Part shown: piece by piece, positions 13,305-23,196 of the stretch
How the letters are laid out: each line of letters starts with the position of its first letter
Numbering within the stretch: position 1 is the first letter of the stretch
Assembly: GCA_033026295.1 (NCBI GenBank)
Contig: CM065188.1
Span: 16,140,354 to 16,204,353 of the forward strand
DNA: 64,000 nt
Reading direction: 5' to 3'
Source: Channa striata
Taxonomy: Eukaryota; Chordata; Actinopteri; Anabantiformes; Channidae
Translations under genes and position numbers: made by a program
Notes under the pieces: model-generated
What the model saw: only the letters and a program-made list of their open reading frames with translations
The model's database searches: none
Told to the model about the DNA's origin: nothing

Positions 13305-13800
13305 AGAACTACTCTTCCGGGGAAGTCTGTGTAAAAGCTTAGCTGTGTTATGAATCTATAATTTTACTTTTGCTGCTGGTGGCCGTTCAAAGTAAGACTG
13401 CACGGCCAGAGAAAGACGATATGTTAAGTTGCTATGCAAAGGGGCAGTATGTACAGATTGTAGTTAGCAGCAGCTGACCAAATAAAGGAACACTCAAGTG
13501 CCACAGAACAGTTTGAAGCAGATGGACGCCATTGTACTACACTTTCTGTGTCATCAACCATTAAGCTTGACTAATTACATATTCAAACTCAGATGACATA
13601 CAGGAGAAATGAACAAAGAAACGCTTGTTCAGGTCTGTGTGTTCTCAGTGGTGCAGCGCCTCCTGCAGGTCTTTGCCTTACACAACTGTTGTCACTAATC
13701 GGTACCAGTGCTTTTAATTTTGGGTGAAGATGATGACAACAAAGTAAAAAAAAAAAAAAACACAAAAAAACAAGTATATTTGAAAATGCAATAAATATTG
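12277..13800 (+). other. wipf2: probable 3' UTR of wipf2
   Basis: No coding exon follows the stop at 12274-12276. AATAAA signals are seen at 13481-13486 and 13790-13795; the second is followed by AT-rich sequence and is my preferred end. A further AATAAA is at 14242. A run of 31 T lies at 13272-13302. The end is inferred, not shown. Confidence 0.5.
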
Positions 13801-14850
13801 TATATTTACATTAAGGAATATGGTAATCATAGTTATTGATCTATTTTTATGTTGTATAAAGTTTGTAATATAGGAAAGAGAATTGATTAAGAGTTATAAC
13901 AATGTGTCAGTCAGTGAGCTTTTATCTGATCAGAGCCGACTCTTTGTAGTTCTTCTCTGGACGTCTGGCCGTTAGGGTGAGTGAGCCGAATGGATCTGTG
14001 TGAGCTTTTGCCAACGAGCCAACGTTCTGGGAATCGTGTTTCTAGAAAAACAAAAAAATCAGCGGGACATAAATAGTAGTGAGGGTTTAGCCAAGGTCGA
14101 CGACACGCAGATGCACACTCACCTGAACACGCAGGTCACGTTTGTCGCCTCGTCTTCTCACTGTGTCCACGCTTCAGGAGCAAAAGCCCTGTGGTCATTT
14201 TATGTTAATCAACCGTGTTTTTATCATTTGAAATGATTTCAAATAAATATTCCTGTTGGGGAAGAAGGGTACCTGATGTCATGGCTGTGTTGGTTTTTTT
14301 TCATTCTCCTCGATTTCTGTGTTTGAATACATCTTATTTACAGCAACTGGGGGAGGAAACGATTAAATCTACGGCTGCAGTAAAAGTAACGATGATCACA
14401 ACGTAACAAACATTTCAACTGTAATGAGCTTTAATAGTGGAACTTTAAACAAATTTACATTGGTGCGTAAACATAAGTAGTTCTGTTGCATTTTAGTATC
14501 AGCTTTCGTGTATAAAATGAAACTGAAAACTGGTGATTGCCGGTGCCTGATGTAAGTAAGGATATGTGGTTACCTGCAGGGTGGCACCTCATTGTAGGAT
14601 TGATTCACAGCAGGATTTGTGGCTCAGGTATTACTGTTAATATTATCCGTGGCACATAATGGCTTATAGTGTCGCATCTTGTCTCCATGATGCAGGCGGA
14701 TATACAAGAAAAAGATTCTGTGCACTTTAGATGTGTATGATTTTTGTAGAATAACCTAAAAACCTAAAGTCCTGACGCTCTAATTGTATTTCAAGAATAT
14801 TTGAAAAGCTCCTAGTTGCTTCAGTGTGAAAACGTGGTGATACTTTCCCA
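13801..14850. other. intergenic sequence
   Basis: AT-rich sequence between wipf2 and the Ig array; no coding exon or mobile element recognised. Confidence 0.5.
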
Positions 14851-14924
14851 TTAACCTGCTGTCAACGCAAACAGTTTGGCAGGAAATGTTATTCCGCGAA
14901 GATTAACTTTATTGAAACTCCCGC

Positions 14925-15063
14925 GAACGCCCCCGGCCAATAAGAGACGCAGAAGCCCCGAGAAGCGCGGGAAACGAGAGGGGAGGGAAGGGGCGGAGCC
15001 TTGTGAGCAGCCCTGAGTCACATTCTTGAACATTCGCATGTGGACGGCGAGTGGACACACCAG
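14925..15063 (+). promoter_or_regulatory. candidate promoter and untranslated first exon upstream of Ig copy A
   Basis: GC-rich patch with a CCAAT motif (14938-14942), a GC box (gggcgg at 14991) and a possible donor after acaccag at 15063. It resembles the patches at 25270-25428 and 38060-38225, which also end in a similar exon/donor. Function is inferred. Confidence 0.45.
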
Positions 15064-15754
15064 GTAAAAATATATATATCATAAATTATTTGCACATTGT
15101 TTTTATGAACGCAGTTTCTCTTTGGTGTTGAAGGGCTAGAAATTACTGAGAGAAGTGTAACTATTGTTCATGGGGGTGAATGTCCATTGTAAATATTGAT
15201 TCCACTGCCCTGTTTTATGTAGACATATTCATGTTTGCTTGTAAAACAACATGCATGTGCACTAATAGTAAAAACTCATTAAAATGAATTCCAACACAGG
15301 ATTATTTCATTTAGTTGTAATTTAGTTTCTCCTCTTTAGGGGAAAACAGAACTTTGACCTTTTGAATTGATTATTGATAGAAGGACGTTGAGGATTTTCT
15401 GTCTAATGGTTGAAAACTAAATGATGAAAAAATGAAAAAAAAATCTTTTATAGAAATTACTGTGCCAGCTCAGTATGCAGCACACCCCTGAAAGAATCCA
15501 TACAGAGTTTAATGCAATAAATGGATGTGTAGTAAAGCAGAAATATGTAAAATAATAAACTATACATATAGAAAAGTTTCTCTTAAGGGGTGTGGTTAAT
15601 AGTCTTGAAAACCTTATTGTATTGTATGTATGTATGTATTGTATTATTAATTTAATAATATTACGGACGTTGCTTATTCGCAGGGTGTAAATACAATCTG
15701 CTTGACTTTTGTGTGATAGTTTTATGTATTTATCTTTGTCGGTGCAATGAAAGT
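15064..15754. other. AT-rich spacer between two promoter-like patches
   Basis: No coding exon seen. A 186-codon minus-strand open frame here is AT-rich and shows no recognisable domain. Confidence 0.4.
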
Positions 15755-15994
15755 AAAAAAGGGGCGGGGCGCATTGGGGGCCTGGTGACGCTGATTCGTG
15801 ACGCTGTTTCGTGCCTCCGCTCGTGATTGGCTGTTTCGGCGACATGACGGGGGACGTCGAGTTGCTTCGCGGTGTTTTTAAAGTTTGGACATTACGGAGA
15901 CACAGCTGCTCGTCTCTGTCCCTCCGTGTCTCTGTCCCTCCGCGTCCCCGTCTCTTGCATTTTAAAACCGTTTTCACGCGGACCCGCTTCGATA
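15755..15994 (+). promoter_or_regulatory. candidate promoter of Ig copy A
   Basis: GC box (ggggcggggc at 15761-15770), inverted CCAAT (attgg at 15826-15830), and a CpG-rich, pyrimidine-rich leader just before the ATG at 15995. Confidence 0.5.
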
Positions 15995-17258
15995 ATGTCC
16001 CTGAAACTGTTAGTGTGTCTGAGCCTCTCGCTGTTTGCTGTGGGTAAGTTCCTTCGTTAGCTAGCCGCTAGCTCCGTGTTATTACCGACGATTGTACCGT
16101 GACTCCGGGGCTTCGTGTCCCAGCGGTGCGTCAAACTTCCAGGGACTTTATAAAACTTGAGCTCTGTCGTGTCTGTCGGGGGGAAAAACATGGCGAATGA
16201 TCAGCGCAACACATCGGTGATTTTAACGCCGGACACGCCGATGGCCACTCTCCATATTTAAGCTATAACGCGTTTCAGTGCTCTGTTGGTCACGGTCATT
16301 ATTTTGTCAGTGTAGTTCCTGGTGTATATGTTTTATTAAACGTCAAAAGTTCGTGAAGAAATGACATCGACTTCCCAGAGCTGAAAGTGACGTCGGTAAA
16401 TGTCGTGATTTGGCCCCAAATAGAATAGAAGTAACTACGTACAATCATCACAACGCAGAAACTCAAACACTGTTGTGTTTATTAGCACGTGACACTGTTA
16501 TTAATGTTGTTGTATCCGCCTTGTTGCATAAAATGTCACAACTTTCCATGTTTGTACACACACACGTGCATAATAAGAACGTTTGTCTGAAAAGCTTTTC
16601 ATAAGAGAGTCTGAAATTAAGTGGAAAGACATGTTGAAACGTTTAAAAGCTGGATGTACTTTAGAGGTTTGGGGAAAGATTCCCTCTTATCGTTGTATTA
16701 AAAAACATAATGTCTGTTTTCCCAGCAGCCGTTGCGAATCCGAAAATAGAGGCGGAAGAAGGCGAAAATGTCTCTTTGCGGTGTCTCATGGATCCCCCCG
16801 TGGACGTGTCGGATTCAACGGTGGAGTGGAGTAAAGACGGTCGGGCAAATATCGTCCACCTGTACATCGATGGACGGGACCGTGCTGGTGACCAGAAGAA
16901 GGCGTTCACAAACAGGACCGTTCTCTTCCACGAGGGCTTGACCAGAGGAAACGTGACCCTGCAGCTGTCCCATGTCAAGCTGTCTGATAACGGCACATAC
17001 AGGTGCCACATTGTAAGATGGAAAACCTACTGCTACACTGTCCTCGAAGTGGGTAAGCACGCAGAAGTTGTTCCCAGATACAAAGAAGATGCATCGTGTG
17101 AAAAACCATTTTAACCAGTTTTAAAAATACTAAAATTATGCACAATCCTTGTATTTCATGTGCTACAGTGAAAAAGGGCCAACTCAGCAGGTCACAGAGA
17201 AATGATTCCAGCACAACAAGACCTTCCCTGGACGAGGTGCCCAAGCCAGATGATCCTG
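15995..17258 (+). CDS. Ig copy A: signal peptide, V-set Ig and linker; membrane and tail exons missing
   Basis: Likely cell-surface or secreted protein of the butyrophilin/MOG-like V-set class. Exons: signal 15995-16043 (MSLKLLVCLSLSLFAV), IgV 16726-17052 (an alternative acceptor three bases on is also in frame), linker 17169-17258; all junctions are phase 1. The IgV has Cys in SLRC, Trp in VEWSKD and the DNGTYRC motif. N-glycosylation sites are in FTNRT, GNVT and DNGT. An extra Cys sits in WKTYCYTV. After the linker the sequence matches copy B as far as 17573, then runs straight into an L2 fragment. No TM or tail exon follows before the IgV exon of B. It is either a truncated gene or the first half of a composite A+B gene. 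No particular receptor name is justified. Confidence 0.75.
16044..16725 (+). other. intron 1 of Ig copy A
   Basis: Phase-1 intron with donor gtaagt and acceptor ttcccag. No other feature seen. Confidence 0.75.
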
Positions 17259-17573
17259 GTAAATATCGACTCATCCTTGTGGAGTGCAGCTTCTTATTTC
17301 TGTTACGTTAGCGGGACAATTGATGGTTGTGGGTGTCGTTAAAATATGAAGCTTAGCTCTTTACTGTAATGGCTGAAAATTAAATGCAAACAAGCAATTC
17401 AGACTTTGGTTCTGAAAAGTCTGAAAGTATCTGCCTCCATTCCAACACAACAGGTGCAAAGAAACGTATTAAAATATTCAGCAGCAGCAGCATCTTGTTT
17501 CAGAAACAGTTTTCCCTGTTTCTTCAGTTTTCCACCGGTCTCACTGGCAGGAGATTTGGTGGAGAACCATCTT

Positions 17574-18360
17574 GGCAGCCTGGATCCCTTTCCAGAGAGA
17601 GGTAGAGTCGTTGGCTGAGAATTGATGTTCCATTCTCTGGCCGTGCACAGATTTGGCTCTGCTCACCTCCTTGCTAAATCTGTACTTAGCCCGTCTGTAT
17701 TTGTCTTCGTCCCCACTTCTGAATGCAGCCACTTTCTCTGACCTCAGCTGTCTGAGTTTGTTGTGAACCAGGGTTTGTCGTTGTTTAACTCACCCTGGTG
17801 CCTGATGGCCTGACGACACAGAAGCCGATGTAGGACGTCAGTGTCCGTGTGACTCATCCAGGCTGCTAGTAGCAGATCTAAAAGCATCCCAGTTTGTTCA
17901 GTCCAAACACGCCTGAAGTTCCTCCACACTTCTTTAATGTCCTCACAGCAGGTTTACAGACTCTTCCTGTATGATGGAATCAGATGAACATGACATGTTA
18001 AGAATGTCCCAGTGCAGCACGACAGCGTGATGAGCTCCGCTGATGGTGGTGTAGCAGTGGTCCAGCACTTTCCTCTCTGGTCGGGCACTTGATAAACTGT
18101 TTGTATTTGGGGAGTTGGTGGGACAGACGACCTTTGTTAAAGTCCCCAAGAACAATAACCAAGGCGTCCGGGTTTGTCCGTTCCACACTCAGAATCTTGT
18201 CAGCCAGTGCTCGCTGCACCTCGCGCACGTTGCTCTGCGGCGGGATGTAAACTCCAACGAGAACGAATGAGGAGAAGTCACGTGGCGAGTAGAAGGGCTT
18301 ACAGTTAATGATGGAGGCCTCCAGGTCCGGGGAACAGAGCTCGGACAAAACTGAGAAACC
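17574..18360 (-). mobile_element. L2-like LINE fragment (endonuclease region and downstream)
   Basis: Minus-strand translation gives endonuclease signatures (VYIPPQSNV, VIVLGDFNKG) at 18348-17998, then pieces such as KPWFTTN, YRRAKYRFSKEV and HQFSANDSTSLWKGI, which in L2/CR1 elements lie between endonuclease and reverse transcriptase. Frames are broken, so it is a dead relic. A shorter copy lies upstream of Ig copy C (32555-33075). Confidence 0.8.
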
Positions 18361-19019
18361 TAGAAGTTAAACCGGCCACTGTTGGTATAAAAACAGATTC
18401 CACCTGCCTTTGTTTTGTTTTGCTGGATAAGTAATTATCAATCCAGTGTTAATTTTGTCTCTAACTATTGTCTTTATTAATAGTTATAATTAATAGTTGG
18501 TAGTTAATAGTTGATTAGTGTTAGTATATTAATAGATAAAAAATCCATTAACCAACGCATTCACTTGGCTACTACGTGACACCACTAACAGATTGTGATT
18601 TTACCTTAACATTAAATGAGGTTGATTAGACTTAATATGATTGATTTCTTTGCTTTTATTCTGATGTAAAGCATCTTGAGTTGCCATGTTTTATAAGCAT
18701 GTAAAGTCAGCAGACACGTGAGCATAGAAGTAACTACGTACAATCATCCCAACACAGAAACTCACACACTGTTGTTCATTGTAACATGTGACACTTATTC
18801 ATGTTGTATAAAATGTCATAAATTTACATGTTTTGCCTTTTGAAATTATATATTTATACGTATATACATACACACACACATATATATATATTGTTGCCGT
18901 TAGTTTTGAAAACAGCACAATGCAAAACGTGTTGAAACGTTTAAAAGCTGGATGTACTTTAGACATTTAAACCACCAAAATGAGCTTTTGTGCTGGTTTG
19001 GGGAAAGATTCCCTCTTAT
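18361..19019. other. upstream flank of Ig copy B
   Basis: AT-rich sequence closely matching 33071-33712 before copy C, with a CA/TA-rich microsatellite at about 18855-18892. No signal-peptide exon is present here. Confidence 0.6.
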
Positions 19020-19613
19020 AGATAAGATAAGATAGAACTTTATTAATCCCACAGTGGGGAAATTCTTGTGTTTTTAGCAGCCATAGACAAGGAAAACTAA
19101 AATATATACATATTTACAATGGAAAAATATAACAGATGAATAAATAAGAAATATACAAGTGAAAAAATTGCACATTGTGTGTCACTGCAGTGACATATTA
19201 AATAGTCTGACGTCTGTGGGGAGGAATGATCGACTGTGGGTGTAACAGTCTAGTGCTGAAGGAGCTGCTCAGAGCCTCCACAGTGAGGTGCAGGGGGTGG
19301 GAGGGGTTATTATCCATGATGGATGTTAGTTTGGCCAACATCCTTCTGTCCGCCACCTCCTCGATGGAGTCCAATGTGCAGCCCAGGACAGACCCGGCTC
19401 TCTTAACCAGCTTGTTAAGTCTCTTCCTGTCTCTGTCCGTGCTGCTCCCAGCCCAGCACACAACACCACAGAGGACTGCTGAGGCCACCACAGTGTCGTA
19501 GAATGTCCGTAACTGCTCCCTGCACACACCAAAAGACCTCAGTCTCCTCAGCAGGTGGAGGCGACTCTGGCCCTTCCTGTACAGAGAGTCTGTGTTATTT
19601 GTCCAGTCCAGTT
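19020..19613 (-). mobile_element. 5'-truncated L2-like LINE insertion
   Basis: The left end is the element's 3' terminus (gataagataagatagaac, then ttaatcccacagtgggg). The minus strand reads through the RT C-terminus (LHLLRRLRSFGVCREQL, VLGCTLDSIEEVADRRM). Copy C has the uninterrupted site, so boundaries are visible: about 594 bp with TTAT on both sides as a short target duplication. The insertion ends only about 36 bases before the IgV exon of copy B. Confidence 0.85.
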
Positions 19614-19649
19614 TTATCTTTGTAATAAACATAATGTCTGTTTTCCCAG

Positions 19650-22600
19650 CAGCTGTTCCGAAAATAGAGGCGGAAGAAGGCGAAAATGTCTCTTTGGGGT
19701 GTCTCATGGATCCCCCCATGGACGTGTCGGATTCAACGGTGGAGTGGAGTAAAGACAGTCGGGCAAATATCGTCCACCTGTACATCGATGGACGGGACCG
19801 TGCTGGTGACCAGAAGAAGGCGTTCACAAACAGGACCGTTCTCTTCCACGAGGGCTTGACCAGAGGAAACGTGACCCTGCAGCTGTCCCATGTCAAGCTG
19901 TCTGATAACGGCACATACAGGTGCCACATTGTAAGATGGAAAACCTACTGCTACACTGTCCTCGAAGTGGGTAAGCACGCAGAAGTTGTTCCCAGATACA
20001 AAGAAGATGCATCGTGTGAAAAACCATTTTACCAGTTTTAAAAATACTAAAATTATGCACAATCCTTGTATTTCATGTGCTACAGTGAAAAAGGGCCAAC
20101 TCAGCAGGTCACAGAGAAATGATTCCAGCACAACAAGACCTTCCCTGGACGAGGTGCCCAAGCCAGATGATCCTGGTAAATATCGACTCATCCTTGTGGA
20201 GTGCAGCTTCTTATTTCTATTACATTAGTGGGACAATTGATGGTTTTGGGTGTCGTTAAAATATGAAGCTTAGCTCTTTACTGTAATGGCTGAAAATTAA
20301 ATGCAAACAAGCAATTCAGACTTTGGTTTTGAAAAGTCTGAAAGTATCTGCCTCCATTCCAACACAACAGGTGCAAAGAAATGTATTAAAATATTCAGCA
20401 GCAGCAGCATCTTGTTTCAGAAACAGTTTTCCCTGTTTATTCAGGGTGGAGAACCATCTTCACCATACTGAACTATGTTGAAACTTCTTCAAATGGGGTC
20501 AGATGTGTCTTGGCGAACTCCTTCACTTGTCTCCTCGCACAGACCCAGGTTTTTGGGTTCAAATAATTGGAAAAATAAATTTAAACAAGGATTCGGTGTT
20601 GTAAAAATGACATGGTCAAATCTTCTAAAGTGGGTGTTTCCTCTTTTCTATACTCGCTGTGTACATAACGTGACCCAGAAATTCAGATTGGTACATTTTA
20701 TGCTTTAAAAAAAATGGTGGAATTTTTTTTTTTCTACACCGCATTAAATGACCAAACTTAATGAAGTCCCTTTGCCACAGCCAGTTGTCAGCATAGTAAG
20801 AACATTTGTGGCCTACTCACTCCTACGGATCTGTGTCTGCCCCTTTCCCCCCCACTTCGACGTCTCGTCCTTTCTCCACTGTGATGGTGCGATCATAGAT
20901 TAACGTTCGATAATGTGAGTAACAACAAACACCAGTCGGGTGTGTGACAGATCAGCTCTGTGGGTCTGCAGTGAGGTGCACAGAAGGGAGAGGAAATAAG
21001 GGGAAGTCAGTCAACTATAAGCAGTATATGACTGAGCGAGGAAATGTAAAGTTGTGCTGGCACCAGGAAGTAAATGAGATTCACTTCTGTTGTTCTGGAA
21101 TGGAGGCAGACTAGCTGTGCCACTTCAAGCAGACGTTGCCCAAAGCAGTTTAGTTCGGTTGGATCAGCAGAAAAGTAATCCCCCTAATTTGGAAATGAAG
21201 CGCTGACTTCTTTATTCTTCTTTCTTCTTTTTTCAGATGGTGAAACCGAGGTGTTGTCTGTGTTGATGTCTTTTTCCAAGTTTCTGGCATTTTCTGCGTC
21301 GTCCTCCTGGCTGTGATTGGGACAATCTGTGGAACAGTCTGTAAGTTTCAATCCCGTGTCCCAAACCCTTTCAGCATCCACATGTGTGACCGCAGGGGCC
21401 TGTAAGAACGTCCCACTTAGTCTAGCTCTTCTTCAAGTTTAGACTGGATATTGACCGCTTTGCCTCGGAAAGGTTTAATACTTTTTCAAGTATTTTAGAA
21501 ATAAAGGGGAGATTGGATACTGGTCTGTAATTGGCTAAAACACCTGGACCCAGACTAGGTTCTTTAAGTAGAGGTTTGATTACTGCTTCCTTATAGGCCT
21601 TTGGTACATATCCTGTTTGTAAAGAAAGATTAAGGATATCTAATACGAACGTGTCTAATAAGGGTAGAGCATCTTTGAGCAGTCTAACTGGAATAGGCTA
21701 GTCCTGATTTTTATTAAGTTATTATGATTAACTCCTCTTGGATGCCGTCTCTCCTAATCAGCCTAGGTTTTCCCCAAAAACTTTTCCAATTGTCTATGTA
21801 GCCCACATTGTTTGCTGGACACCACCTAGACAGCCAGCGGTTGAATGACGACATGCGGCTGTACATGTCGTCACTGATCAGATTCTGCAGGGGTCCAGAG
21901 AAAACTACGGAGTCTGACATTGTCTTTGCAAAGTTACACACCGATTCAATATTAGTTTTAGTGACCTCCGATTTGCATAATCGGGCGTCGTTTGTTCCTG
22001 CATGAATAATGATCTTACTGTATCTACGTTTATCCTTAGACAGGAGTTTCAAATAGGATTCGATGTCGCCCGCTCTGGCACCAGGGTAACATTGGACTAT
22101 GGCCGCTGGCGTCTCTAAGTTCACGTTTCTGACTATGGAGTCGCCAATTACCAGAGTTCGTTCCTCAGCGGGTGTGTCGCTGAGTGGGGAAAACCGATTG
22201 GAAACTTGAACCGGCTGGTGGTGAATCTGGGGCGTCTGTTTAGCGTTAGATCGCTTACGGACCGTCACCCAGCCGGCCTGGCTTCCCGGCTGCTCGGGTA
22301 CTGCTGGGGAACAGCTAGCAGTGGCTAAGCTAACAGTGGCTATGCTAGGTTGGTCCGCAGCAGCTACCGGGGCCTGACTAGCTGGATTGTTTGTCATGGT
22401 GCGGAGCCGAGTTTCCAATTCAGAGAGCCTCGCCTCCAAAGCTGCAATAACCTTATACTTATTACAAGTACCGTTATCACTAAAGGAGGCCGAGGAAAAA
22501 CTAAACAAGTGGGAGACAGAGCAAGTCAGAGGAGAGAGAGAAGGAGACTGAGGAGTCATTGCTAGGTGCTAGGCTAACGAAGCTAGATCGATCAGGTATA

Positions 22601-23196
22601 GTTAGCGTTAGCTAGTTTAGTTATTTCAGGAGAGCAGATGTTTGTCTAAACAAATCTCACGTCCCAAGTGATAGTTTATATACAGAGAAATCAGTAATTT
22701 AGAAAACAAGAGCTACGATTAACCAGTGAACAATCCTTTGGCAGACCTGAAACAGGAAGTGATACGATACGCTTACCGCAGGAGGAGGCAGGAGACTCAC
22801 TAACAGCCTGCTGGTGCCCTGAGATGACCTTGTTGTAAATTGGCGCTATATAAATAAAGTTGAATTGAATTGAATTTAAGTGAAGTGCACAGAGGGGACA
22901 GGAAAGTGCACTGACACCCACAGCACACGGAGTTAAAGCATTTGCAGCTTCTACACTCCAGTTTTATTATTCTCAGCAGCTTCCTTTCAGTAATGACTAC
23001 AAACTCTCTGAGGTCACACACCGGTTTCTGTGCTTCGACAGGGTTCTACAGGAAGGTCCAAGGAAGAAGAGGAAGACGAACAGAGGTGACCGCAAACGGC
23101 GCTGAAATGCAGAACTTAAGGAGCGTTGGAAGAGACGCAGAGAGCGGCTCAGGAAACGACCAGCCTGAGGAGCAAACTGAGAGAAGGACCGATTGA
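19650..23196 (+). CDS. Ig copy B: IgV, linker, damaged TM exon and intact tail; no own signal exon
   Basis: Exons: IgV 19650-19970, linker 20086-20175, TM 21237-21340, tail 23042-23196. The IgV is nearly identical to copies A and C (VEWSKD, FTNRTV, DNGTYRC, extra Cys in WKTYCYTV). Compared with copy C, the TM exon lacks one T and has gained about 18 bases. Its length is 104 nt instead of 87, so the frame breaks and stops at 21314-21316. An AAG acceptor at 21278-21280 would give a 60-nt exon (21281-21340) that restores phase 1 and the membrane span SGIFCVVLLAVIGTICGTV. The tail (WFYRKVQGRRGRR, stop 23194-23196) is complete. No signal peptide lies between copy A's linker and this IgV. Pseudogene, or second half of a composite gene with A. 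Confidence 0.65.
20176..21236 (+). other. intron between linker and TM exon of copy B
   Basis: Matches the corresponding intron of copy C (34273-35339) almost throughout. No separate feature seen. Confidence 0.7.
21478..22874. mobile_element. rearranged LINE insertion with inverted 5' part (twin-priming structure)
   Basis: Absent from copy C, which defines the ends; ttta on both sides may be the target duplication. The left 1.3 kb is in minus orientation and carries an RT fragment (21478-21715) and ORF1 (22559-21714). The right about 60-90 bp is the same family's 3' tail in plus orientation (aaattggcgctatataaata, then ttgaattgaattgaa). An inverted 5' part plus a sense 3' part is the expected product of twin priming. 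The element is internally deleted. Confidence 0.8.
21714..22559 (-). pseudogene. LINE ORF1 with SGNH-esterase-like domain, 281-codon open frame fused to RT remnant
   Basis: ORF1 of a CR1/L2-group LINE. The N-terminus has a coiled-coil-like stretch (ALEARLSELETRLRTM). The esterase-like core shows VIGDSIVRNV (nucleophile-type GDS), CYPGARAGDI and IIIHAGTNDAR (GTND). The C-terminus reads NWKSFWGKPRLIRRDGI and then departs from the expected DGIHP-like ending into unrelated sequence. It sits inside an internally deleted insertion lacking the endonuclease, so it cannot move by itself. Confidence 0.8.

Noticed and set aside
15417..15977. 186-codon minus-strand open frame
   Set aside because: AT-rich, no recognisable domain, and overlaps the promoter and signal exon of Ig copy A on the other strand.
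16661..17274. Minus-strand frames opposite the IgV exons (repeated at 19.7 and 33.8 kb)
   Set aside because: Antisense shadows of a conserved exon; they recur only because the exon itself is duplicated.
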